From Sphingomonas cavernae (GTDB lineage Bacteria > Pseudomonadota > Alphaproteobacteria > Sphingomonadales > Sphingomonadaceae), in the NCBI RefSeq assembly GCF_003590775.1, contig NZ_QYUM01000002.1, forward strand, positions 1,178,001-1,242,000: a stretch of DNA of 64,000 nucleotides, given 5' to 3'. The notes beneath the pieces were generated by a model. The model made no database searches and had not been told where the DNA came from. It saw nothing but the letters and a program-made list of their open reading frames with translations. Both the position numbers and the translations under genes were made by a program. Below, one piece after another: positions 41,172 to 49,043 of this stretch (position 1 is the stretch's first letter; the number at the start of each line of letters is the position of its first letter).

Positions 41172-42063
41172 GGGCGGCCTCCGCATAATGATGTTCGTAA
41201 TAATGGTCGGCGATCTCGCCCGCGCACGCGATCCAGGCGCGGCCATCCTCGGCGATGTGGCGCAGTACCTCGGCAAAGGGGCCGATGCGGTGCGGCTGGC
41301 CGATCAGATAGGCGTGCAAGGGGATGCACATCACGGTGCCCGATTCCTCGCCTTCCTCGGCAAGGCGCTCATATTGGCGGATTAGCGTGTCGGCATAATC
41401 GCGCGGGGACATGTTGTAGACGAAGAAGCCGTAATGGTCGTTGACTTCGAGGCTGTAGGGGATCGAGACTAGGCGCCCCTGCTTCACCTTCACTGGCTGG
41501 GGCTGGTCGTCGTGATAGAGGTCGCAGGTGTAATCCAGCCCATATTCGGCGATCAGATCGAGCGTGCGCGGCGTGTGCGTCAGCGCGGGCGCCAGCCAGC
41601 CGCGGATCGTCTGCCCCGTCGCCTCGCGCACCGTGCGGATCGAATCCTCGATGATCGCGCGTTCCTGGGCCTCGTCCATGCCGTAGGTGTAGCGCGTGTT
41701 GTAGATGCCGTGGCTGAAGAACTCCCAGCCGCGCTCATTGGCGTCCTTCACTATTTCCGGGTGATGCTGGCACAGCGCGACCGAGAGCGAAACCGAGCCC
41801 GGAAAGCCGTATTTCGACATCGCCTCGGCCATGCGCCAGTGCGACACGCGGTTGCTGTGATCGCGATGCGCGAAGCCCACGACATCGGGATGCGGTTTCG
41901 TCCAGCTTTTGCGATTGGGGTTCGCGGGCGGATCGATCTCGTAATATTCGAGATTGGGCGCGACCCACACCGCGACCTTCTTGCCGCCTGGCCACGTGAT
42001 CTTCGGCCGACCGCGCCAGGGCACGAAATCGTATAGCCCGGGATCGGCTTCACCTTCGCGCAT
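41161..42063 (-). CDS. PuuE-like cyclic amide hydrolase (NodB-fold), copy 3
   Basis: The product has 300 residues: VAVWVAPNLEYYEIDPP, VVGFAHRDHSNRVSHWRMAEAMSKYG, GWEFFSHGIYNTRYTYGMDEAQERAII and GWLAPALTHTPRTLDLIAEYGLDYTCD. The SHGIYNT motif parallels SHGWRWVH of copy 1. It is cytoplasmic and, with the isochorismatase-like amidase encoded just upstream (one-base overlap), fits opening of a cyclic imide to a half-amide. Copies 2 and 3 are similar to each other but clearly separate proteins. Confidence 0.82.
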   Translation of the reverse strand: MREGEADPGLYDFVPWRGRPKITWPGGKKVAVWVAPNLEYYEIDPPANPNRKSWTKPHPDVVGFAHRDHSNRVSHWRMAEAMSKYGFPGSVSLSVALCQHHPEIVKDANERGWEFFSHGIYNTRYTYGMDEAQERAIIEDSIRTVREATGQTIRGWLAPALTHTPRTLDLIAEYGLDYTCDLYHDDQPQPVKVKQGRLVSIPYSLEVNDHYGFFVYNMSPRDYADTLIRQYERLAEEGEESGTVMCIPLHAYLIGQPHRIGPFAEVLRHIAEDGRAWIACAGEIADHYYEHHYAEAAHGA

Positions 42064-42746
42064 CAGCGGGCCTCCAGCCAGTCGATCACCGCCTGAACCG
42101 GCTCGACATCGGCATATTTGAGCTGCAGGTCGGTGAGGTTGGCGAAGTGATAGCTCTCATGCTTGTCCGCGCAGGTCTCGATGGGGACGATCGTGCGAAA
42201 GCCATAGGACAGCGAATCCACCGCGGTCGCGCGAACGCAGCCCGAGGTGCTGCCGCCCGTCACCACCACCGTGTCGACCTTGTGCCAGCGCAGATAGCTC
42301 GCAAGCGGCGTCTCGAAAAAGGCTGAGGGCATGCGTTTGGTGTATTGCAGGTCGTTCGCGTCGATCTCGCAGCGCGGGTCGAATTCGTGACGCTCGCTGC
42401 CATATTTGATGTTCTGCAGCGAATCGGGGGTGTCGGTGCGCGTGCCCCAGACGCCCGCGTCGCCCGCATCGTCCTTATACCCCACCCGACTCCAGATCAC
42501 CGGCATGCCTTTTTCCCGCGCCAGCCGCGAAATGGTGTTGGCATGTTCGATCTGCAGCGGATCGGTCTCGTAAGCGGTTTTGAACATGTCGGTGCGCGTA
42601 TAGGCCTGCTGGAAATCGACGTTCACGATCGCCAGCTTTTCGCCGAATCCGAACTTGTTACGCGCCGGATTCGCGATGATTTCTTCGAAAATCTGGCGCG
42701 CAGTCCGCCCATCGCAGACCATCCGCGTACCGATCAACGTCATCAC
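42063..42746 (-). CDS. Isochorismatase-family amidohydrolase
   Basis: This 227-residue cysteine hydrolase has the expected triad: Asp in AIVNVDFQQAY (about 44), Lys in YTKRMPSAF (about 137) and Cys in GGSTSGCVRATAVDSL (about 169). The family includes N-carbamoylsarcosine amidase and maleamate amidase, which free ammonia from half-amides or carbamoyl groups. True isochorismatases lack the Cys, so an amidase is favoured. It is the first gene of a minus operon; the promoter region is shared with the divergent hydrolase and holds the palindrome at 42805. Confidence 0.88.
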   Translation of the reverse strand: MMTLIGTRMVCDGRTARQIFEEIIANPARNKFGFGEKLAIVNVDFQQAYTRTDMFKTAYETDPLQIEHANTISRLAREKGMPVIWSRVGYKDDAGDAGVWGTRTDTPDSLQNIKYGSERHEFDPRCEIDANDLQYTKRMPSAFFETPLASYLRWHKVDTVVVTGGSTSGCVRATAVDSLSYGFRTIVPIETCADKHESYHFANLTDLQLKYADVEPVQAVIDWLEAR

Positions 42747-42804
42747 AAAACTCCTGCAAAATCGTGATTCGTACAGTAGTTTGCGAAAAGGACTTGTCGA
42801 GAGG

Positions 42805-42822
42805 AATTTGTCCGGACAAATT
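42805..42822. promoter_or_regulatory. Operator palindrome in divergent isochorismatase / hydrolase promoter
   Basis: AATTTGTCCGGACAAATT is a perfect 18-base palindrome and the longest perfect member of the set. It begins 59 bases upstream of the isochorismatase ATG but ends only seven bases before the ATG at 42830, covering the place of the ribosome site for the plus-strand gene. Binding could block minus-strand transcription and, on the plus strand, early elongation. Confidence 0.78.
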
Positions 42823-42829
42823 AGGCACC

Positions 42830-44380
42830 ATGATCACCCGCCATTTCATCCAAGTCGGCAGCCGCCGCGTCCATTATCGCAAGGCTGGCTCGGGCCCGAC
42901 GCTGCTCATGGTCCACCAGAGCCCGCGCAGCTCCGCCGAATATGAACCGCTCATGGAAAAATGGGCGCAGCACTTCACCTGCATCGCGCCCGACACCCCC
43001 GGATTCGGCCAGTCCGATGCCCTGTGCGGCAATCCCGACATCGGCGATTTCTCGAGCGCGCTGGTCGAACTGCTCGACGCGCTCGGCATCGCCAAGACCG
43101 CTGCTTACGGTTTTCATTCGGGCGGCATCATCCTCGTGGGCGCGGTCAAGCGCCACCCCGAGCGCTTCACCGCGCTCGCGACGGGCGGCTATGCCGTCTG
43201 GACGCCTGAAGAAATGGCGATCTTCGACAAGGATTACCTGCCGCCCTTCCAGCCCAGCGCCTATGGCGAGCACCTGACCTGGCTGTGGAACCGCATCATC
43301 GAGCAGACCTGGTTCTTCCCCTGGTTCGACGTGCGCGATGGTGCGCGGATCAGCGTGGCGCATGACGATCCGGTCAAAACCGACGCCGTCATCCGCGACA
43401 TGCTCGATAGCGGCGACGCCTATCGCGCGGGCTATGGCGCAGTGCTCCGCGCGCCGCGTGACATTCCGGCGACCGATGCCGAGACCGTCCCCGTGCTGAT
43501 CGCGGCCTATAATGGCGATCCGCTGCAGGCGCATATCGCACGGCTTGGCGATATGCCGCCGAGCTGGCGTGCCGAGGCCGTCGCCACACCCGCCGATCTC
43601 GAGGACGCGTGCCTTGCGCATCTGCGCGCCGCGCCCGCGCGCTCCTGCCCTCAGATCGCCGAGAGCAAGGATGGCGGCTTCATCCGCGTTGCCGGCGCCG
43701 GCTTTGACGGGCTGATCCACTGGCAGGGCAATCCCGAGGCCGAGACCGTGCTGATCCACGCCCCCGGCCGCGCCGCAGGACTGTTCGACACCAGCGACGC
43801 GCTTGCTATCGACCTGCCGGGTCATGGCCTGTCGGACAACTGGCAGCAAGGCTACACCCCCGATCTCGACGGCTGGAGCGCGATCGCGGCCGCGGCGATC
43901 GCGGGCGTCAGCAAGGCGAAGACTCCCGTCATCATCGGCGAAGGCTTTTCGGCGCTGCTCGCCGCAGCGGTGGCGCGGCAGATCGGCGCACGCGGCTGGG
44001 GCGCGGTCGATGCGCATATCCCCGTCGCGGAGCACGCCGAAGACTGGACCGAGCGCGCCGTTCCCGATCAGACGCCCGACCGCCACGGTGCCTATCTCAA
44101 CGCGGCATGGAGCGCGGTGCGCGCGGGCCATTTCTTCTGGCCATGGTTCGAGGCAAGGGCGGCCAACGCCATTCCCTTCAATGCCGCCGACATCGTGCCC
44201 GAAGCGCTCGCCACGGAACATCGCAGCCTGATCCGCGCGCGCGCAGGTCGCGCTCTTCTCGGTGCGCTCGCTGCCGCCGATCGCAATGCGCTGGTCGCCG
44301 CCGCCCCCGCCGTGCTCACATGGGAAACAGCGGACTGGGCCAAGGCGCGCGTCGATATCTGGTCACCACAAGGTTTCTGA
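42830..44380 (+). CDS. Double alpha/beta hydrolase with degenerate second domain
   Basis: This 516-residue protein has an N-terminal alpha/beta hydrolase (about 1-270) with the nucleophile Ser97 in GFHSGG, an oxyanion-like HQSPRSS and a cap with WFFPWFDVRDGARI. The second half (about 300-516) repeats the fold: DLPGHGLSD parallels DTPGFGQSD, and HFFWPWFEARAANAI parallels the cap segment, but the nucleophile elbow reads IGEGFSAL with Gly at the Ser position. So one half is catalytic and the other is probably structural. I choose ATG 42830; an ATG at 42764 would translate through the operator palindrome. It heads the LeuC/LeuD operon. Confidence 0.85.
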   Translation: MITRHFIQVGSRRVHYRKAGSGPTLLMVHQSPRSSAEYEPLMEKWAQHFTCIAPDTPGFGQSDALCGNPDIGDFSSALVELLDALGIAKTAAYGFHSGGIILVGAVKRHPERFTALATGGYAVWTPEEMAIFDKDYLPPFQPSAYGEHLTWLWNRIIEQTWFFPWFDVRDGARISVAHDDPVKTDAVIRDMLDSGDAYRAGYGAVLRAPRDIPATDAETVPVLIAAYNGDPLQAHIARLGDMPPSWRAEAVATPADLEDACLAHLRAAPARSCPQIAESKDGGFIRVAGAGFDGLIHWQGNPEAETVLIHAPGRAAGLFDTSDALAIDLPGHGLSDNWQQGYTPDLDGWSAIAAAAIAGVSKAKTPVIIGEGFSALLAAAVARQIGARGWGAVDAHIPVAEHAEDWTERAVPDQTPDRHGAYLNAAWSAVRAGHFFWPWFEARAANAIPFNAADIVPEALATEHRSLIRARAGRALLGALAAADRNALVAAAPAVLTWETADWAKARVDIWSPQGF

Positions 44381-44396
44381 GAAGGAGAGAGTCAAA

Positions 44397-44897
44397 ATGG
44401 GTATTCGCGAGGACATGCCGCTGCTGGCGCGCCATGAAGGCGTGTGGGACGGCGTCTACACCTATTACAACGCCGCGGGTGAAAAGATCGACGAGCACAA
44501 ATCGCGCCTGTTCTGCCGCTTCAAGGAAGGCAGCGAGCATCCCTATCACCAGACCAACCATTACACCTGGGATGACGGCCGCACTGACATCCGAGAGTTC
44601 CCGGCAACCTATGCCGACAAGCGCGTCTGGTGGGACAATGAGCTGATCAAAGGCTGGGCTGCCGAAGTGGGCCTCGACGAGTATAATCGCACCGTCATGC
44701 TCTATTGGCAGCGCCAAGGCGATCCGAGCCTCTATCTCTACGAGATGATCCAGCTTTCGGACGACGGCCAGTCGCGCTGCCGCACCTGGCACTGGATCCG
44801 CAATGGCAATCTGGAAACGCGTACCGCGATCCAGGAAAAGCTGGTCAGCCGCGACTGGGCGGCGATCGAGAAGGAAATGGAGGCGCAGGCTGTCTGA
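44397..44897 (+). CDS. DUF3598-like protein of unknown function, paralogue of 2083 gene
   Basis: This 166-residue soluble protein has DEHKSRLFCRF, HYTWDDGRTDIREF, DNELIKGWAAEVGLDEYNRTVMLYW, RTWHWIRNGNLETRT and VSRDW, collinear with the protein at 2083. The strong ribosome site GAAGGAGAGAG precedes the ATG at 44397. Presence of one copy in each half of the island suggests a role common to both, for instance binding a pathway intermediate. It overlaps the LeuC-like gene by eight bases. Confidence 0.72.
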   Translation: MGIREDMPLLARHEGVWDGVYTYYNAAGEKIDEHKSRLFCRFKEGSEHPYHQTNHYTWDDGRTDIREFPATYADKRVWWDNELIKGWAAEVGLDEYNRTVMLYWQRQGDPSLYLYEMIQLSDDGQSRCRTWHWIRNGNLETRTAIQEKLVSRDWAAIEKEMEAQAV

Positions 44898-46356
44898 TCC
44901 GCAGACCCTGTTCGGAAAGATCTGGGACCGGCACGTCGTTGCCGGTCTTGGCGGCGGCGCAGAGCTGATCGCCATCGACCGGATCTTCCTGCACGAGCGT
45001 ACGGGCGCCGCTGCCCTCAACAGCCTGAAGGCAGCGGACCGCGCGGTCGCCGATCCCTCGCGCGTATTCTGCGTGATGGACCATATCGTCGACACGCGCC
45101 CCGGGCGTGGCGACCAGACATTGATGCCCGGCGGGCAGGCCTTCATCACCGAAACGCGCGCCGCCGCGACCGAGGCCGGCATCACGCTGTTCGACGTGAC
45201 CGATCCCGATCAGGGCATCGTCCATGTCGTCTCCCCCGAACTCGGCATCGTGCTGCCCGGCTGCACGCTGATCGCGCCCGACAGCCATACCTGCACGCAG
45301 GGCGCGTTCGGTGCGTTCGCCTGGGGCATCGGTTCGTCCGAGGCAGAACATGCGATGGCGACGGGCACGCTGCGCCTCACCCGTCCGAAGACGATGCGCG
45401 TCACCTTCACGGGCATGCTGGCGAAGGGCGTGACCCCCAAGGACATGATCCTGACGCTGATCGCGCGCCACGGCGCAGGCGGCGGCAAGGGATATGCGGT
45501 CGAATTCACGGGCGAGGCGGTCACCGCGCTCGACATGGAAGGGCGGATGACGCTCTGCAACATGGCGACCGAATTCGCCGCGATGACGGGAATGATCGCG
45601 CCAGACCCGAAAACTTTCGACTGGATCCGCGGGCGTCGTTATGCCCCCATGGGTGAGACGCTTGAGCGTGCCATCGCCGAATGGCAGACACTCGCCTCTG
45701 ACGAGGGCGCCCAATTCGACGTCGAAATCACGATCGACGCTTCCTCGATCGAACCGATGGTGAGCTGGGGCACCTCGCCCGAGCACAGCACGGGCATTTC
45801 GGGACAGGTTCCCGTCGATCCGCCCGAGCGCCCCGTCGCCTATATGGGCGTCGAACCGGGCCAAAGGCTTGCCGGCATACCAATCGACGCTGCCTTTATC
45901 GGAAGCTGCACTAATGGTCGCCTTTCCGACCTGCGCCGAGCCGCCGCGTTGCTCAAGGGGCATCATGTCGCCGAAGGCGTAAAGGCGCTGGTCGTCCCAG
46001 GCTCGATGGCGGTGCGCCGCGCCGCGGAGGCCGAGGGGCTCGACAGGATCTTTGTCGAGGCGGGCTTCGAATGGCGGATGAGCGGCTGCTCGATGTGCTT
46101 CTATGCGGGCGGCGAGAGTTTTCCCGCGGGCTCGCGCGTCATTTCGTCCACCAATCGCAATTTCGAGGGGCGGCAGGGGCCGGGGATCCGCACGCATATC
46201 GCGAGCCCCGAGACGGTGGTCGCCAGCGCCATCGCGGGATGCATCGCCGATCCGAGGGAGATCAACGAAGTCCGTCCGTCCCGAGCGCAGTCGAGGGACG
46301 CTGGCACCAGCGCCGAACGTGTCTCGACTTCGCTCGACACAAACGGGGAGGCCTGA
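44890..46356 (+). CDS. LeuC-like large subunit of an aconitase-family hydratase, CTG start
   Basis: This 488-residue protein has the [4Fe-4S] ligands Cys340 (IGSCTNGRLSD), Cys400 and Cys403 (SGCSMC), plus DSHTCTQGAFG (about 131-141). With the LeuD-like protein it should hydrate or isomerise a hydroxy-diacid, as in isopropylmalate isomerase, maleate or dimethylmaleate hydratase. No leuA or leuB lies nearby, and the following genes are lyase and CoA-transferase, so leucine synthesis is unlikely. No ATG, GTG or TTG fits the N-terminus; CTG at 44890, six bases after GGAGG, gives the usual start (SDPQTLFGKIWDRHVV). Residues about 463-484 come from a palindromic repeat. Confidence 0.88.
   Translation: MSDPQTLFGKIWDRHVVAGLGGGAELIAIDRIFLHERTGAAALNSLKAADRAVADPSRVFCVMDHIVDTRPGRGDQTLMPGGQAFITETRAAATEAGITLFDVTDPDQGIVHVVSPELGIVLPGCTLIAPDSHTCTQGAFGAFAWGIGSSEAEHAMATGTLRLTRPKTMRVTFTGMLAKGVTPKDMILTLIARHGAGGGKGYAVEFTGEAVTALDMEGRMTLCNMATEFAAMTGMIAPDPKTFDWIRGRRYAPMGETLERAIAEWQTLASDEGAQFDVEITIDASSIEPMVSWGTSPEHSTGISGQVPVDPPERPVAYMGVEPGQRLAGIPIDAAFIGSCTNGRLSDLRRAAALLKGHHVAEGVKALVVPGSMAVRRAAEAEGLDRIFVEAGFEWRMSGCSMCFYAGGESFPAGSRVISSTNRNFEGRQGPGIRTHIASPETVVASAIAGCIADPREINEVRPSRAQSRDAGTSAERVSTSLDTNGEA
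46277..46340. repeat. Palindromic repeat pair inside the 3' end of the LeuC-like gene
   Basis: Two hairpin units lie in inverted order: 46277-46300 (CGTCCC and GGGACG flanking) and 46319-46340 (GTGTC and GACAC flanking), with AGCGCAGTCGAG in one and CTCGACTTCGCT in the other. The pair is translated as the last about 22 residues before SLDTNGEA of the LeuC-like protein. It resembles the right half of the element at 14151. Confidence 0.75.
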
Positions 46357-46357
46357 G

Positions 46358-46978
46358 ATGGCCCATCCCTTCACCACGCTCACCGCGATCGCGGCGCCGC
46401 TGATCCGTGACAATATCGACACTGACGCGATCATCCCCTCGCGCGAGATGAAGAGCACGGGCAAGACCGGGCTTGCCGACGGGTTGTTCGCGCCATGGCG
46501 CTATCTGAAGCCGGGTGCGCGCGATCCAGACCCAGCATTCGTGCTCAACCAGCCAGCCTATGCGAACGCACAGATGATCCTCGGCGGCAGCAATTTCGGA
46601 TGCGGATCGAGCCGCGAGCATGCGGTTTGGGCGCTTGCCGAATATGGCATCCGCGCGGTGATCGCGCCGATCTTCGCGCCGATCTTCGCGGGCAATTGCA
46701 CGCGCAACGGCATCGTCCCCGTCGTCCTGCCCGCCGATGTCATTGCCGAGATTGCGGCGGATAGCCGACCCGTGACGGTCGACCTCGAGCAGCAGCGCGT
46801 GAGCCTCGCCGACGGACGCCGCTGGTCGTTCGAGATCGGCGCCGAAGCGCGCGCGATGCTCCTCGAAGGGCTCGACGCGATCGACCTCACCTTCAAGCAC
46901 AGGGCGGAAATCACCGCCTTTCAGGCCGCCGACCGCAAGGCGCGGCCGTGGATCTATCTCGGAGAATTGACCGCATGA
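46358..46978 (+). CDS. LeuD-like small subunit of an aconitase-family hydratase
   Basis: This 206-residue protein has the swivelling-domain motifs DNIDTDAIIPSREM (about 18-31) and LGGSNFGCGSSREHAVWAL (about 75-93), which contact substrate and partner. It starts two bases after the LeuC-like stop and overlaps the lyase start by four bases. The length is typical of LeuD. It acts only as a complex with the preceding gene product. Confidence 0.92.
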   Translation: MAHPFTTLTAIAAPLIRDNIDTDAIIPSREMKSTGKTGLADGLFAPWRYLKPGARDPDPAFVLNQPAYANAQMILGGSNFGCGSSREHAVWALAEYGIRAVIAPIFAPIFAGNCTRNGIVPVVLPADVIAEIAADSRPVTVDLEQQRVSLADGRRWSFEIGAEARAMLLEGLDAIDLTFKHRAEITAFQAADRKARPWIYLGELTA

Positions 46979-47904
46979 CGCGTATCCATATCAGCGAGGT
47001 CGGCCCGCGCGACGGGTTGCAGAGCATCGACCGGGTGATGCCGCTCGAAGCCAAGAAGGCGTGGATCGCAGCCGAAGCCGCAGCGGGCGTGCCCGAGATC
47101 GAGGTGGGCAGCTTCGTGCCTCCCTCGCTCCTCCCCCAGATGGCCGACACCGCCGAGCTGATTGCCTTTGCGAAAGGGATCGAGGGGCTTTCGGTTGCCG
47201 TGCTCATCCCCAATCTGAAGGGCGCCGAGCGCGCGATCGCGGCGGGCGCCGAAAAAATGTCGATCCCCTTTTCGATGTCCGAAACGCACAGCCTGAAGAA
47301 TGTCCGCAAGGATCATGCAGCGATGGTGGCGGAAATCCGCGCAATCGCCGAGCTGGTCGCGGCGCAGCCCGCCGAAACGCGCCCGCATTTCGAAGTCGGC
47401 CTCGCGACCGCATTCGGCTGTACTATCGAGGGACCGGTGAACGAGGACAATGTCGTCCGCCTTGCCGCCGCCGCGATCGAGGCGGGCGCGGTCGAGGTCG
47501 GCCTGTCCGACACCACGGGCTATGCCAATCCCGCGCAGGTCAAGCGTCTCGTCCGCCGCGTGAAGGCGGAGATCGGCGCGGACAAGCTCAACACGCTCCA
47601 CCTCCACAACACGCGCGGGGTCGGCCTCGCGAATGCGCTTGCGGGGCTTGAGGAAGGTATCACCACGCTCGACTCCTCGCTGGGCGGCCTTGGTGGCTGC
47701 CCCTTCGCGCCGGGCGCATCGGGCAATATCGTCACGGAGGATCTGGTCTTCATGCTCGAAGCCATGGGGTATGAAACGGGGATCGACCTCGAAAAGCTGC
47801 TGAAGGTCCGCAGCATCATCGCCGAGGCGCTGCCAGGCGAGCCGCTCTATGGCTTTACACCCGATGCGGGCCTGCCGCTCGGTTTCGCGCAGGTGGCGGC
47901 ATGA
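46975..47904 (+). CDS. HMG-CoA lyase-like protein
   Basis: This 309-residue TIM-barrel lyase begins MTRIHISEVGPRDGLQ (metal-binding Asp) with LHLHNTRGVGLANA (metal-binding His pair) and GGLGGCPFAPGASGN, which includes the reactive Cys of the HMG-CoA lyase signature. It cleaves a 3-hydroxy-3-alkyl-acyl-CoA to acetyl-CoA (or a homologue) and a keto acid. Coming after LeuCD-like subunits and before a CaiB transferase, its likely substrate is the CoA ester of the hydrated diacid rather than leucine-derived HMG-CoA. Confidence 0.92.
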   Translation: MTRIHISEVGPRDGLQSIDRVMPLEAKKAWIAAEAAAGVPEIEVGSFVPPSLLPQMADTAELIAFAKGIEGLSVAVLIPNLKGAERAIAAGAEKMSIPFSMSETHSLKNVRKDHAAMVAEIRAIAELVAAQPAETRPHFEVGLATAFGCTIEGPVNEDNVVRLAAAAIEAGAVEVGLSDTTGYANPAQVKRLVRRVKAEIGADKLNTLHLHNTRGVGLANALAGLEEGITTLDSSLGGLGGCPFAPGASGNIVTEDLVFMLEAMGYETGIDLEKLLKVRSIIAEALPGEPLYGFTPDAGLPLGFAQVAA

Positions 47905-49043
47905 GCGCGCCGCAGCCGCTCGCCGGCCTCAAGGTCGTCGAGTTCACGCATATGGTGATGGGCCCCGCTGCGGGCGCGATCCTCGCCGCGCTGGGCGCCG
48001 AAGTCGTCCGCGTCGAGCCTGTAGAGGGTGACAAGACCCGCACGTTGCTCGGATCGGGTGCGGGCTATTTCCCGATGTACAACCGCCACAAGAAGAGCGT
48101 CAGCCTCGACCTCAAATCGGACGACGGCCTTGCGACCGCCAAGGCGCTCGCGACGGACGCCGATATCCTGATCGAGAATTTCCGCCCCGGCGCGCTCGAC
48201 ACGCTCGGACTCGGCTATGCCGCGCTGTCCGAATCGAACCCGCGGCTGATCTATTGCTCGGCTAAGGGCTTCCTCCCCGGCCCCTATGAGAAGCGCACCG
48301 CGCTCGATGAGGTCGCACAGATGATGGGCGGGCTTGCCTATATGACCGGTCCTCCGGGTCGCCCCTTGCGGGCGGGATCGAGCGTGATCGACGTGACGGG
48401 CGGCATGTTCGGCGTGATCGGCGTACTCGCCGCGCTCGAGGAGCGTCACCGCACGGGCAAGGGCAAGCTCGTCCAGGCGTCGTTGTTCGAAACCACGGTC
48501 TATCTCGTCGGCCAGCACATGGCGCAGCTCGCGGTGACCGGAAAGCCCGCCAGCCCCATGCCCGCTCGCATCTCGGCCTGGGCGATCTACGACGTGTTCG
48601 AGACCAGGGACGATCCCGTCTTCATCGGCGTCGTCACCGATGCGCTATGGGAGAAGTTCTGCAAGCTCTTCAGTCTCGACGATCTCTGGGCCGACGAGGG
48701 CCTGCGCAAGAACAACGAACGCGTCCTCCAGCGCGACCGCATCCTGCCGCAGATCCGCGCGCTGATCGCCAATTTCACGCGCGCCGAGGTGATCGACCGC
48801 CTCGAAGGTACCGGCCTGCCTTTCGCGCCGATCGGTAAACCCGAGGACATGTTCGACGATCCGCACCTTAACGCCTCCGGTGCGCTCGAACCCGTCACGC
48901 TCCCCGACGGCCGCGAAACGCGCCTCCCCGCGCTCCCGATCGCGTTCGATGGGCAGTTGGCGGCCGCGGCATCGGTGCTGCCGCAGCCCGGGGCCGACAC
49001 CGATGCGATTCTGGCAGGTCTGAGGCACGGCATGGGGGGCTAG
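47901..49043 (+). CDS. CaiB/BaiF family CoA-transferase (class III), copy 3
   Basis: The product has 380 residues: VVEFTHMVMGPAAGAILAALGAEVVRVE, HKKSVSLDLKS and the catalytic Asp in RTALDEVAQMMGG (about 137). It is the last gene of the hydrolase-LeuCD-lyase operon, overlapping the lyase by four bases. It probably loads CoA on the diacid that the lyase then splits. It is a separate branch from the two copies at 23218 and 24311. Confidence 0.92.
   Translation: MSAPQPLAGLKVVEFTHMVMGPAAGAILAALGAEVVRVEPVEGDKTRTLLGSGAGYFPMYNRHKKSVSLDLKSDDGLATAKALATDADILIENFRPGALDTLGLGYAALSESNPRLIYCSAKGFLPGPYEKRTALDEVAQMMGGLAYMTGPPGRPLRAGSSVIDVTGGMFGVIGVLAALEERHRTGKGKLVQASLFETTVYLVGQHMAQLAVTGKPASPMPARISAWAIYDVFETRDDPVFIGVVTDALWEKFCKLFSLDDLWADEGLRKNNERVLQRDRILPQIRALIANFTRAEVIDRLEGTGLPFAPIGKPEDMFDDPHLNASGALEPVTLPDGRETRLPALPIAFDGQLAAAASVLPQPGADTDAILAGLRHGMGG

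Noticed and set aside
42764-42829. Upstream ATG extension of the double hydrolase
   Set aside because: It would translate through the 18-base operator palindrome, and the family N-terminus begins at the ATG at 42830.
44845-46464. A long minus-strand frame opposite the LeuC-like gene
   Set aside because: The plus strand has all iron-sulfur ligands and family motifs; the minus translation shows no recognisable fold.
44890-46978. Reading the LeuC/LeuD pair as leucine biosynthesis genes
   Set aside because: No leuA or leuB is adjacent, and the operon continues with an HMGL-type lyase and a CoA-transferase. A catabolic hydratase is more consistent.
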